Source: Sulfurospirillaceae bacterium
Lineage (GTDB): Bacteria > Campylobacterota > Campylobacteria > Campylobacterales > Sulfurospirillaceae
Direction: 5' to 3'
Assembly (NCBI GenBank): GCA_028692875.1
Contig: JAQUWL010000015.1
Location: 1-53,464 of the forward strand
Length of the DNA stretch: 53,464 bases
The translations under genes and the position numbers were made by a program. A model generated the notes under the pieces. It was not told the origin of the DNA and did not search any database. It was given only the letters and a program-made list of their open reading frames with translations. Positions 1-8,190 of the stretch are shown one piece after another (within the stretch, counting starts at the first letter, position 1; the number at the start of each line of letters is the position of its first letter).

Positions 1-28
1 GAAGTTCTTCTTTATTTAAAATGTTCAT
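1..28 (-). CDS. start of a gene running off the left edge
   Basis: The complement reads ATG and then MNILNKEEL up to the edge. An AAAGGA ribosome binding site lies seven bases upstream of the ATG. Only nine codons are visible, so no function can be given. It lies downstream of the integrase in the same direction and may be another gene of the integrative element. Confidence 0.45.
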
Positions 29-147
29 TTGTAAATCCTTTGAATAAATTTACCAGATAAAGCAACTTTCAAGCCTTCCTGATAAATTAAATTTTTGGAT
101 TTACACAGTTATTTTGACACTACCTAAGGATCTTAAATAATTGATAT

Positions 148-1308
148 TTATGTGTCAAATTTTAAACTTAATCCTTTTGTAGCCTCATGTCTTCTGTTTG
201 GCACCAGATGACTATACCGCAATGTCATTTCAAGCGTTTTATGCCCTAGTTGCTCTTTTATCTGCAGGATATCAAGTCCACTCATCGCAAGCCAACTGGC
301 GTGCGTATGCCTTAAGCTATGCGCGGTTATTTTATGTTGCGTTTTGGCTTCTTTGTTTTGAGGAATAACTGCTTCTAGTGCAGTCATGAAGTGGTCTGAT
401 ACTCTCAAAATATTTCCGCCTGTACTCGTACTAATCACCAAGTCAGATTTTTTATTTTCTTTGAGATAGTTCATCGTTTTTAACAATAAATCATTCATAT
501 ATATATGTCTTGCATTGCCATTTTTGGTTTTTTTAAAATAAATTGTATTTGTCTCAAAATTCACATCGTTCCATCTAATACCAGTCTCATCACTACTTTT
601 GTTTTTTTTTGAACTCGCTCCCGTGATCTCACTAAATCTTGCACCTGTAAACAACAGCAATACTGTTAAATGATATGTTGTTGTGTCAATAGATTGCAAT
701 ATGTCCAAAAGCTCTTTTGCCTGTTCTTTGGTTAAAAATGACAATCTATGATTATCAATATCTGGCATTTTCACTTTTCCGTTAGAGATAGGGTTTACAA
801 AATTATTTATTATCTCATGCTTTATCGCATAATTAAAAATTGTCCTGATAAGTGTTATTTGATGTTTGACGGTTTGAGCTGCTAGCCCAGTCTGTGTTAA
901 GTCTTGTTTGAAGTTTTCTAAGTCTAATGATTTTAAACTTTTAACAGCTTTATTGCCAAAAATAGGGGCAATGTGCTTATCGTAATTCCACTTATCCATC
1001 TGGTGAGATTTTTTACTAATTTTTGCATGATCATAAAAGACTTTCCATAAATCATCTAGTTTAATTTTATTAACTCTTGAACCTTTTATGGTTGGCTCTT
1101 GGTCATGTTGAATTTTGTATTTAACTTCAATGAGCTTAGAATAAGCATCTCTAGCACTAAATTCACTTGAAGAAGTTTTTTTGCCAACTAAAACTTTTTT
1201 TGGCTTATTGTGTTCATCTCTGTAGTTTATATAGAAGGATATATCTCCATTTTTGAGTATATTTTTCCATACTCCCTCATATTTACCGCCAACTGGTTCT
1301 AGTGCCAT
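148..1308 (-). CDS. tyrosine recombinase / phage-type integrase
   Basis: 386 residues, the usual size for integrases of genomic islands. The C-terminal catalytic domain has the full tyrosine recombinase set: Arg224 (TGARFSEI), His330 and Arg333 (HSLRHTHAS), His356 (LGHKTLEM) and nucleophile Tyr365 (RYSHL). The N-terminal part (about 1-60) looks like an AP2-like arm-binding domain, followed by a SAM-like core-binding domain (about 75-170). It should cut and rejoin DNA at an attachment site; the tRNA-Leu fragment at 2441-2495 is the obvious candidate. It starts 4 bases after the nucleotidyltransferase stop and has only a weak ribosome binding site, so it is probably translated from the same message as the two upstream genes. 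No catalytic residue is missing, so the protein could be active. Confidence 0.93.
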   Translation of the reverse strand: MALEPVGGKYEGVWKNILKNGDISFYINYRDEHNKPKKVLVGKKTSSSEFSARDAYSKLIEVKYKIQHDQEPTIKGSRVNKIKLDDLWKVFYDHAKISKKSHQMDKWNYDKHIAPIFGNKAVKSLKSLDLENFKQDLTQTGLAAQTVKHQITLIRTIFNYAIKHEIINNFVNPISNGKVKMPDIDNHRLSFLTKEQAKELLDILQSIDTTTYHLTVLLLFTGARFSEITGASSKKNKSSDETGIRWNDVNFETNTIYFKKTKNGNARHIYMNDLLLKTMNYLKENKKSDLVISTSTGGNILRVSDHFMTALEAVIPQNKEAKTQHKITAHSLRHTHASWLAMSGLDILQIKEQLGHKTLEMTLRYSHLVPNRRHEATKGLSLKFDT

Positions 1309-1312
1309 ATTC

Positions 1313-1855
1313 TTAAATCTTTATATTTAATTGTTTGATAAAATTAGCAAATTTTTCATCTGCTTCTTCTTTAAGAGACCATTCCTTTATAGAAGCTAAA
1401 TCATAATCATTTTGTTCAGCAACCCAAACAGCTTGCTGTAAAGATTGTTCATCGTCCCAGTGATAATATGCAGCAAGCCTATCTTTAATACAATCAGTAG
1501 GTGTTAGAAGTCTTAATACACCTGCTTCTGTATCTATCTCTGCTATATCCTCAACAGGAGCATCACCAACGCCAAGAGGGCCAGAAGGAAATTCTATAAA
1601 ATACTTTGTATCTTCATGAATAAAGTATTTGTTATGTTCTGTAAAGCCTAGTTTTTGCATAACATTATGAATTTTTTTATACTGCTCATTGTACCGATTA
1701 ATTAAATCTAAATCCCATGAACTATATTCACCTCTACTGTATATCTCAACACATGAACCTCCAGAGAGAACGACATGTATATCTTTAGCAATAAGAGCAT
1801 CGCATATAAACCCGCCTAACTCTTTTAAGTCCATATCTTTGCTCTCTTTTTTCAT
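1313..1855 (-). CDS. AbiEii-like nucleotidyltransferase, probable toxin-like partner of the wHTH gene
   Basis: 180 residues. The GGS motif (32-34) followed by W-D-L-D-L with Asp48 and Asp50 is the nucleotidyltransferase-fold signature GS...DxD. Proteins of this kind paired with a winged-helix protein form AbiE-like (type IV) toxin-antitoxin or phage-defence pairs. Here the partner is the gene at 1852-2181, whose TGA stop overlaps this ATG as ATGA, so translation is coupled. The target is unknown; some family members transfer nucleotides to tRNA, but that is family knowledge and not visible here. It could also be an inactive remnant or a housekeeping-type nucleotidyltransferase carried as cargo. 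Confidence 0.7.
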   Translation of the reverse strand: MKKESKDMDLKELGGFICDALIAKDIHVVLSGGSCVEIYSRGEYSSWDLDLINRYNEQYKKIHNVMQKLGFTEHNKYFIHEDTKYFIEFPSGPLGVGDAPVEDIAEIDTEAGVLRLLTPTDCIKDRLAAYYHWDDEQSLQQAVWVAEQNDYDLASIKEWSLKEEADEKFANFIKQLNIKI

Positions 1856-2181
1856 AATGGCTTACCTGGTCTTCTTGGGCGTTTTCTTTGCATTTCAAAT
1901 TTCTCTTTCAATTCAGGCTTATAATATGGTCTTGCCTTATTGAGTAGCATAGTTAGTTCTTCTAAAAAAGCATATCTAGGATTTAAAAAATATACTTTTG
2001 TTCGACCAGACATTTTACTCAAAGCTAAACCATTTTCTTCAAAATGCTTTAATTGATTTTGAATAGAGGGTAAAGATACATCAAAGTATTTTGCCATTTC
2101 TCTTGCATACCCCTCTTTAAATACAAGAAGATATTGCAAGGTTAGTTCTCTATTTTTTGTGCCCAAAAGTGCTTCTAACAT
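1852..2181 (-). CDS. small winged-helix (ArsR-like) protein, probable antitoxin or regulator
   Basis: 109 residues with a helix-turn-helix in the first 65 (REMAKYFDVSLPSIQNQLKHF), a wing (SGRTKVYFLNP) and a basic C-terminal tail (QRKRPRRPGKPL). ArsR/MarR-like proteins of this size act as DNA-binding antitoxins in AbiE-like pairs. It is the first gene of a three-gene leftward operon with the nucleotidyltransferase and the integrase. An inverted repeat TGATA-N9-TATCA over the -10 box at 2216-2234 is a plausible operator for it, which would put the integrase under its control. The function assignment rests on fold-like pattern and gene pairing only. Confidence 0.7.
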   Translation of the reverse strand: MLEALLGTKNRELTLQYLLVFKEGYAREMAKYFDVSLPSIQNQLKHFEENGLALSKMSGRTKVYFLNPRYAFLEELTMLLNKARPYYKPELKEKFEMQRKRPRRPGKPL

Positions 2182-2215
2182 AGTTTTTCCATTGTGATAT
2201 ATAGTTTATGTCATT

Positions 2216-2255
2216 TGATACAAATATTATATCATAAAGCTTCAAAAATAATCAA
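2216..2255 (-). promoter_or_regulatory. promoter and operator of the wHTH-nucleotidyltransferase-integrase operon
   Basis: On the minus strand TTGATT (2250-2255) and TATAAT (2226-2231) are 18 bases apart. The inverted repeat TGATA (2216-2220) and TATCA (2230-2234) overlaps the -10 box, as expected for an autorepressor site. Inferred from sequence pattern only. Confidence 0.5.
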
Positions 2256-2440
2256 TACATTGTTTGATAAATTTTCTCGAAATAACTATTTTTTTACTAC
2301 AGTTTTTACTACAATATTTAAAATTATATACTTTATAATGACTAGTATTGAAAAATACAAATACTTATTAAAAGCCTATATTATAGTGTTTTAAGAGCAT
2401 TTGAAAAAAATTAAGAATTAATGAAAAGATGAGAAAAAAA

Positions 2441-2495
2441 GACTTAGGATCTGGTGCCGAGAGGCATGGGAGTTCGAGTCTCTTTATCCGCACCA
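2441..2495 (+). other. 3' half of tRNA-Leu(UAG): probable attachment site of the integrative element
   Basis: From GACTTAGGATC the sequence matches a tRNA-Leu from the anticodon loop (CTTAGGA, anticodon TAG) to the end: long variable arm TGCC-GAGA-GGCA, T-arm with TTCGAGT loop, acceptor strand TATCCGC, discriminator A and encoded CCA (2493-2495). The 5' half (D-arm, first acceptor strand GCGGATA) is absent; poly-A-rich sequence sits there instead. This is the footprint left by P4-type integrases that recombine in the anticodon loop of a tRNA gene. The intact tRNA-Leu should lie to the left, outside the window. The stretch 2182-2661 otherwise holds only the promoter at 2216-2255 and no credible gene. 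Confidence 0.75.
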
Positions 2496-2661
2496 CTTTT
2501 TTACAAGCCTATTAAGCCATATATTTTCCTGATGACATATATATTAAAAATAGTAATTATTTCTTTGTTATTACTATGTAAACAATATAAAAAATTTACG
2601 TTTTGTTTACTCAAAAGCGGTATATTTTGTAAAACTATCATAAGTATTAAAAGGAAAAAAC

Positions 2662-4260
2662 ATTAAATCTTCTAACACAATTTCTATAAACTCGCTTATC
2701 TTGGGTGTATCACTATTTTTTATATTGACATCGAACTACGCTTTTTTTAAAAACACGATGGAGTTTTACCCTCTTTCGCTAGACAATATTGGCTTTTTAT
2801 CTTCACTTACACTGACTCTTTTTGCGGTATTTGTACTTTTTTTTAGCCTTGTCTCTTCACGCTACATCATCAAGCCTATTGTGGCATTTGTGCTAGTGTG
2901 TGCCTCATTTGCAAACTACTTTATGAACAATTACAATATCGTTATTGACGATACAATGTTGCAAAATATTTTAGAGACAAACATCGGCGAATCTCTTGAT
3001 TTGCTGAGTTTAAAACTAGTCATAAATGTCTTGTTTATGGGTCTTTTACCAGCATTTTTTGTTTTAAATCTAAACCTAGAAAAAACAACTTTTGCACAAG
3101 CTCTTTTTAGCAGACTCAAGATGTTGACGCTCATATTGGTTGTTGCCAGCATTGGAATCTTTACATGTAGCAAGTTTTACACCTCATTTTTAAGAGAACA
3201 CAAGCCTTTGCGATACTACACAAATCCGAGCTATTTTATCTACTCAAGCATAAAATACACAACTAAACAGTTCTTCAGCACTCAAAGAGCTTTTAAAACC
3301 ATAGGAAATGATGCCAAAAAAATCCCTAGCGAAACCAGAAAGCTCGTAGTTGTAGTTGTCGGCGAAGCGGTTCGCTGGGATAAACTCTCCTTCAATGGCT
3401 ACCAAAGACAAACCACGCCACTACTTGAAAAAGAGTCGCTCATAAACTTCTCCAACATGTACTCTTGCGGCACCTCTACTGCGATATCTGTTCCTTGTAT
3501 GTTTTCGATTTTAGAGAAAAACAACTACTCCGACATTGAGGCTAAAAACACAGAAAATGTTTTGGATATTGTCAAAAAAACAGGTGCAAATGTACTATGG
3601 CGTGATAACAACTCAGACTCCAAAGGGGTGGCGGAGCGTGTAGAGTATGAGGATTTTAAAACCTCCAAAAACAACCCAATATGCGATGAAGAGTGCCGAG
3701 ATGAGGGGATGTTAGAGGGTTTGCAAAATTATATCGACAAGCACAAGCAAGGCGATATATTGATAGTTTTGCATCAAATGGGCAACCACGGTCCTGCGTA
3801 TTACAGGCGATATCCAAAAGAGTTTGAGCGTTTTACTCCTACATGTAAGAGCAACGAGCTAGCTCAATGCACAAACGAAGAGATAACAAATGCGTATGAC
3901 AATGTCATTTTGTACACGGACTATTTTTTGAGCAAAACTATTGGACTACTTAAGCAAAACGATGGTGCTTTCGAGGCGACTCTTTTATATGTAAGCGACC
4001 ACGGCGAATCGCTAGGCGAAAAAGGTCTTTATCTGCATGGATTGCCTTATTTTGTGGCACCAGAGGCTCAAAAACATGTTGGAGCTTTTGCATGGTTTTC
4101 ACAAAAAACACAATCTCGCCTTGATATGGATACATTTAAAGATAAAGCCAACCAACCATACTCGCATGACAATCTTTTCCATACGATTTTGGGGCTTATG
4201 GAGATAGAAACAACCGTTTACGAGCCTCAAAAAGATATAATACGTCAATTTAGAAAATAA
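2662..4260 (+). CDS. eptA: lipid A / surface phosphoethanolamine transferase (EptA family)
   Basis: Inner-membrane enzyme that moves phosphoethanolamine from phosphatidylethanolamine to lipid A or other surface targets and releases diacylglycerol. Five hydrophobic segments fill the first ~165 residues; a periplasmic sulfatase-fold domain follows, with GEAVRWDKLSFNGYQR (metal Glu), CGTSTAISVPCMFS (nucleophile Thr), a cluster of cysteines for disulfides, GNHGPAY and SDHGESLGE (metal Asp/His). No ATG fits: the frame opens at 2644 and the first usual start, TTG at 2701, lacks a ribosome binding site. ATT at 2662 has AAAAGGA at the right distance and adds 13 residues (MKSSNTISINSLI) that complete the first membrane segment, so I start there (532 residues). 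dgkA follows after 8 bases. In Campylobacter the homologue is called EptC. Confidence 0.88.
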   Translation: MKSSNTISINSLILGVSLFFILTSNYAFFKNTMEFYPLSLDNIGFLSSLTLTLFAVFVLFFSLVSSRYIIKPIVAFVLVCASFANYFMNNYNIVIDDTMLQNILETNIGESLDLLSLKLVINVLFMGLLPAFFVLNLNLEKTTFAQALFSRLKMLTLILVVASIGIFTCSKFYTSFLREHKPLRYYTNPSYFIYSSIKYTTKQFFSTQRAFKTIGNDAKKIPSETRKLVVVVVGEAVRWDKLSFNGYQRQTTPLLEKESLINFSNMYSCGTSTAISVPCMFSILEKNNYSDIEAKNTENVLDIVKKTGANVLWRDNNSDSKGVAERVEYEDFKTSKNNPICDEECRDEGMLEGLQNYIDKHKQGDILIVLHQMGNHGPAYYRRYPKEFERFTPTCKSNELAQCTNEEITNAYDNVILYTDYFLSKTIGLLKQNDGAFEATLLYVSDHGESLGEKGLYLHGLPYFVAPEAQKHVGAFAWFSQKTQSRLDMDTFKDKANQPYSHDNLFHTILGLMEIETTVYEPQKDIIRQFRK

Positions 4261-4268
4261 GGACAACT

Positions 4269-4631
4269 GTGCGCAACCAACCAAAATATCACTTTTTTAA
4301 AAACACTATTTACGCTCTCAAAGGTGTTAAGGATATCATTTTAAATGAATCCTCTTTTCGCATAGAGTTGGTTTTTGTTCTGATTTTGTTGCCTTTTTTG
4401 CTGGTGCTTGAGCTAGAGATGATAGAAAAACTTTTGATGTTTACCACGTTGTTTGGAGTGCTTATCGCTGAAGCTATCAATAGTGCCATCGAGCGAGTAA
4501 CTGACCTTGTAACGCTTGAGCATCACGAAATGGCAGGACGTGCCAAAGATGCTGGAAGTGCTGTCGTTTTTTTAAGTATCGCTGTTGCTGTTGTCGTATG
4601 GAGCATCTGCTTGTATAATCTTTTTTGGTAA
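4269..4631 (+). CDS. dgkA: diacylglycerol kinase
   Basis: 120 residues, the usual size of the small trimeric membrane kinase that turns diacylglycerol into phosphatidic acid. Three membrane segments are visible, as are the family motifs EAINSAIERVTDLV and AKDAGSAVVFLS, which carry the catalytic and metal-binding residues. The start is GTG with AAGGA 5 to 6 bases upstream. It directly follows the phosphoethanolamine transferase, whose by-product is diacylglycerol, so the pair forms a recycling unit. The TAA stop lies inside an 8-bp inverted repeat (4624-4631 and 4640-4647) that may be a weak transcript end. Confidence 0.95.
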   Translation: MRNQPKYHFFKNTIYALKGVKDIILNESSFRIELVFVLILLPFLLVLELEMIEKLLMFTTLFGVLIAEAINSAIERVTDLVTLEHHEMAGRAKDAGSAVVFLSIAVAVVVWSICLYNLFW

Positions 4632-4670
4632 GTTTGCTTTTACCAAATATGCGTTAAAATGTCCATCTTG

Positions 4671-4770
4671 CGGGGGGTATGTGACTCTGGTGTGCACCAC
4701 GGCCTTCAAAGCCGATTGGGTGGGCGGTTGACCGTCTGCTGGTAGGTTCGATTCCTACACCCTCTCGCCA
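4671..4770 (+). tRNA. selC: tRNA-Sec (UGA-decoding, anticodon TCA)
   Basis: About 100 bases with the marks of bacterial tRNA-Sec: anticodon stem-loop GGC-CTTCAAA-GCC with anticodon TCA, a long variable arm around GGGCGGTTGACCGTCT, T-arm GTAGG-TTCGATT-CCTAC, a long acceptor stem (G-run 4672-4677 with ACCCTCTC), discriminator G and encoded CCA. The first pair of an 8-bp acceptor would be a C-C mismatch, so the exact 5' end may be 4672; the D-arm is also hard to fold by eye. It carries serine that SelA converts to selenocysteine, for SelB to deliver to the UGA codons in selD, fdhA1 and fdhA2. Confidence 0.9.
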
Positions 4771-4777
4771 TTAAAGT

Positions 4778-4803
4778 CCCTAAATATAGGGGTTTTGTAT
4801 TTT
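4778..4803 (+). terminator. terminator after selC
   Basis: Stem CCCTA (4778-4782) and TAGGG (4787-4791) with loop AATA, followed by GTTTTGTATTTT. Placed 8 bases after the tRNA CCA, as expected for a Rho-independent end. Confidence 0.6.
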
Positions 4804-4881
4804 AAAAAATGCTACAAAATGCTATGCGAAAAGTTTATATTAAGCAACAATAAGCACGATAATAGTTAAATATTGGAGCTT

Positions 4882-5040
4882 ATGCTAAGAAAAACATTAC
4901 CAAAAAGTATACAAGACTCAACTTGGCATATCTGCTCAAAAGAACTTTCGCCTATAAAAATGTTCTCATTCTCCTCGATAGATAAAAGTTTTTCTTTGGG
5001 CTATAAACTAGGGCTTGGTTGGTGCAAAAAAACATTGTAA
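4882..5040 (+). CDS. hypothetical protein of 52 residues, not recognised
   Basis: ATG with GGAG five bases upstream, running to TAA. The product begins MLRKTLPKSIQDSTWH and is rich in serine and lysine, with two cysteines and no membrane segment. I know no family for it. It is the only candidate gene between selC and the GGDEF/EAL gene; the rest of 4804-5110 shows nothing. It could be chance or a fragment of a lost gene. Confidence 0.3.
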   Translation: MLRKTLPKSIQDSTWHICSKELSPIKMFSFSSIDKSFSLGYKLGLGWCKKTL

Positions 5041-5115
5041 GACAAAAAAGAAGATAACTTTTAAATTAACAACCTATTAATGAGAAAAAGTTTATAATCC
5101 CACACTATTAAACAA

Positions 5116-5172
5116 ATGGATGAAAATATGAACGATACACAGTATCTGAGAGATAAACTAAAAAATGGCTAG
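5116..5172 (+). CDS. possible 18-residue leader peptide overlapping the next start
   Basis: The small frame encodes MDENMNDTQYLRDKLKNG and ends with a TAG inside the ATGGCTAG that starts the next gene. That gene has no clear ribosome binding site of its own, so translation of the leader could supply ribosomes by coupling. A second ATG at 5128 is in the same frame. Speculative. Confidence 0.25.
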   Translation: MDENMNDTQYLRDKLKNG

Positions 5173-7165
5173 AAGTAAAAAAGCATTTTTAATCGTTCTT
5201 TTTTTTACCGTTATAGCTCTTTTTTCAAAAGCTTTTTACAGCGATATGCAGGTCAAAAAGCTTGAAGACCAAATCGCCTTTGAAGAGTCAAAAGCATTGG
5301 CAAACTTTACTTTTGCTTTTAGGGAGCATTATCAAGAGACTTTTTTAAAATTTAAAATCCCAGTAGACGAGCAGACTTTGCATCTTTTGCCAGCTGTTTC
5401 TATCTCAAATATATCGGAAAAATTTACAAAAAAAGAGAGCGAAAAATCTGTCCTTAGAACAGTATCGCAAAGCCCTAGAAACCCCAACAACACACCAAAC
5501 TTACAAGAGCAAGAGGCGATAAAGTTTTTCGAAAACAACAAAGAGCAAAACACTTTTTTCAAAAAACTAGACGACAATACACATTTTTACGCAACGCCTC
5601 TAAGAATTGGTCAAAACTGCCTTAAATGTCACGGGAAAAAAGAGGATGCCATAGCCTCCATAAGCCAAAAATATGAACATGGATATGACTATAAACTAAA
5701 CGACCTCAAAGGCATAATGAGCATCCAGCTAGAAAAACAAAAGATATCAAATGCCCTAGAAGAGGAGATGCAAAAAGAGCTTTTTGTTTTGACATCGGCT
5801 AGTTTATTGTTTCTTATTGTTATCTACAATCTTTTCAAAATCATTCGCAAAAAAGAGGAAAAATATACTCAAACACTAGAAGAAGAGGTCGATAAAAAGA
5901 CTATTATTTTGCAAGAAAGAGAAAAAGAGCTATATAAGCAGGTCTATTTCGATGTCAAAACCAACCTGCCAAATCGCAATAGTCTACTCTCAAGACTTGA
6001 AGAAAATCCTGACAAAAAGGTGCTAATAGCACTTCTAAATATTGATAGCTTTTCACATGTAAATGATTTTTATGGCTATAGCGTTGGAGATAGGGTGATC
6101 ATCTCTTATGCCCAGTTTATACAAGACTTTTTAAAAAATTACGATAAATGCGAACTATCCCTTTATAAAATGCATGCTGACGAATTTTGCATCGTCTGTG
6201 CCGATAAAAATATGCCAGAATATTTTACAAAACTAATAAGCGAGCTTATAAAAACTTCTGCTTTATACTGCATTAATGAAGAGGGCAATGAAATCTATAT
6301 CAACATAACCGCTGGCATCGGCAATTATATTGCGGATGCCGATATGGCACTTAGAAAAGCCAAAAAAGAGAAGAAAAACTACATCGTCTATAATGAGTCA
6401 TTTTTGATTCAAAATGAGTACAAAGAAAATATGCAAATGAGCAAAAAACTCAATAAAGCATTGGAGAGAAAAGCCGTAGTTCCATATTTTCAACCTATCT
6501 TTAATGTTAAAAACAAAGCCATTGAAAAATATGAAGTACTTGCAAGACTTATCGAAGAAGACGGCACAGTGATTGCTCCATTTCATTTTATTGAGATTGC
6601 TAAAAAAACCAAACAATACGAAAAAATAACCAAAACAATCATAGCTCAAAGTTTTGACTATTTTAGAGAAAAGCCTTTTATTTTTTCTGTTAATATCTCA
6701 ATGCTTGACATATTAAACCCCTCTACCCAACACTACATGTTAGAGCAAATCAAAAAATTTCCAGAGCCAAATCGCATTATGTTTGAGATACTTGAAACCG
6801 AAGAGGTGGAAAATTTTGAAATCGTATCCGCTTTTATTAAAACGATAAAAAAACTAGGTTGTTCCATCTCTGTTGATGATTTTGGAACGGGATATTCAAA
6901 TCTTGAGCACCTTATAAAACTAGATGTGGATCTCATCAAGATAGACGGCTCTCTCATTAAAAATATAGACACGGATCAAAAATCTGAGATTATTGTAAAG
7001 CTTATTATAAACTTTGCAACCCTTTCTGGGAAAGAAACATGTGCCGAATTTGTACACTCTAAAGAGGTGTTTTACAAATGCGTATCATTGGGTACAACAT
7101 TTGTGCAAGGCTACTATATAGGCGAACCAAAAGAAAAAATTGAAAACTCAACTCTTTATATATAA
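5165..7165 (+). CDS. membrane sensor with c-type heme motif, degenerate GGDEF and EAL domain
   Basis: 666 residues. A membrane segment near 8-24 is followed by a periplasmic domain of Tll0287-like (DUF3365) type with a single heme-c motif CLKCH near residue 155. A second membrane segment lies at about 203-222 and a short coiled coil follows. The GGDEF domain (about 260-415) has HADEF in place of GGDEF, so it is probably not a cyclase. The EAL domain (about 430-660) keeps EVL, SVNIS, LETEE, DDFGTGYSNL and KIDG, so c-di-GMP hydrolysis is likely. It probably couples a redox or small-molecule signal at the heme to c-di-GMP breakdown. The stop overlaps convergently with the selD end by 10 bases. 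Confidence 0.85.
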   Translation: MARSKKAFLIVLFFTVIALFSKAFYSDMQVKKLEDQIAFEESKALANFTFAFREHYQETFLKFKIPVDEQTLHLLPAVSISNISEKFTKKESEKSVLRTVSQSPRNPNNTPNLQEQEAIKFFENNKEQNTFFKKLDDNTHFYATPLRIGQNCLKCHGKKEDAIASISQKYEHGYDYKLNDLKGIMSIQLEKQKISNALEEEMQKELFVLTSASLLFLIVIYNLFKIIRKKEEKYTQTLEEEVDKKTIILQEREKELYKQVYFDVKTNLPNRNSLLSRLEENPDKKVLIALLNIDSFSHVNDFYGYSVGDRVIISYAQFIQDFLKNYDKCELSLYKMHADEFCIVCADKNMPEYFTKLISELIKTSALYCINEEGNEIYINITAGIGNYIADADMALRKAKKEKKNYIVYNESFLIQNEYKENMQMSKKLNKALERKAVVPYFQPIFNVKNKAIEKYEVLARLIEEDGTVIAPFHFIEIAKKTKQYEKITKTIIAQSFDYFREKPFIFSVNISMLDILNPSTQHYMLEQIKKFPEPNRIMFEILETEEVENFEIVSAFIKTIKKLGCSISVDDFGTGYSNLEHLIKLDVDLIKIDGSLIKNIDTDQKSEIIVKLIINFATLSGKETCAEFVHSKEVFYKCVSLGTTFVQGYYIGEPKEKIENSTLYI

Positions 7166-8190
7166 AGAAGAGATTTTGCCCCCAAAGGCAAGATTTCGCC
7201 AATAATCGTACTGTAAGCCAAACCTTCATTTCTCAAATGCGTCACAAGTTTTATTGCGTCATCTTGAGAAACAGCTATCAAAAGACCACCTGAAGTCTGT
7301 GCGTCATAGAGTATGATTTCGTCTTTGTGAGGATTTTTGGCTTCAACTTTGTCGCTCAAATAAGCTTTGTTTGTGTATGCTCCTGCTGGGATGATACCCA
7401 TGTCCGCCATCGCTCTAGCTTCGTTCAAAATAGGAATATTTTTTATATCAAAAACGATGCTAACTCGGTTGAAACTCATCTCAAAAGCGTGTCCGAACAG
7501 TCCAAAGCCAGTCACATCGGTACACGCACTCACGTCATAGCTCTTCATAATCTGCGATGCTTTGTAGTTAAGCTCTGCCAAGATATGTGCCACTTTTTCA
7601 ACCACACTCTCTTCAAGCATATCCGCCTTTATAGCCGTAGTCAAGATGCCCATACCCAAAGGTTTGGTCAAGATAAGCACATCGCTTATACGAGGCGTGT
7701 TGTTGCGATAAATTTTCTTTGGATGTACAAAACCCGCAACACTAAGTCCGTAAGTCATCTCAGGTGCTTGTATGGTATGTCCACCGACTATGACACCGCC
7801 ACACTCTTTGACCTTGCTCGCCCCGCCCTCAAGTATCTCTTTAAGTACACTTTTAGGATGATGGCAACTATCAAAGCCAACGATATTCATAGCTGTTGCC
7901 ACAACGCCTCCCATAGCAAAAACATCACTTAGAGAGTTTGCCGCAGCGATTTGTCCGTACATGTAAGGATCATCCACAACTGGCGTTATGATATCTACTG
8001 TTTGCACCAATGCACGATGTTCATCTAAATAATAGATACTCGCATCGTCATTTTCATCCATTGAGACTAGGACGTTTTTATGCTCGCACTTAAGCCCACC
8101 AATAGCTTCTGTAAGGTCACCCGGACCTAGTTTGGCGGCTCAGCCTGCGGCTTTTACGTATTTGGTTAATTTTGATTGATTGTTCATCAT
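7156..8190 (-). CDS. selD: selenide, water dikinase (selenophosphate synthetase), a selenoprotein
   Basis: Makes selenophosphate, the selenium donor for Sec-tRNA, from selenide and ATP. ORF callers start it at an internal ATG (8061), but the family's N-terminal active site lies upstream, behind an in-frame TGA at 8140-8142. Reading through it gives MMNNQSKLTKYVKAAGUAAK with Sec at 17 and catalytic Lys20, the positions of Cys17 and Lys20 in E. coli. Total 344 residues. Also visible are GPGDL, MDENDDAS and VVDDPYMYGQIAAANSLSD. The start ATG overlaps the TGA stop of yedF (ATGATG at 8185-8190). A stem-loop sits 11 bases after the TGA. The enzyme needs selenocysteine to make selenocysteine, so it feeds back on itself. 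Confidence 0.93.
8114..8142 (-). promoter_or_regulatory. Sec codon (UGA) and candidate bacterial SECIS stem-loop of selD
   Basis: UGA at 8142-8140, an 11-base gap, then AGGUC (8128-8124), loop CGGGU and GACCU (8118-8114), a perfect 5-bp stem. Bacterial SECIS hairpins bound by SelB lie just after the UGA inside the gene, at about this distance. Confidence 0.6.

Noticed and set aside
2194-2394. 66-residue frame upstream of the tRNA-Leu fragment
   Set aside because: AT-rich composition, no ribosome binding site, no recognisable pattern, and it covers the promoter of the divergent operon.
2454-2666. 70-residue frame across the tRNA-Leu fragment
   Set aside because: It starts inside the tRNA remnant and has no ribosome binding site; chance frame.
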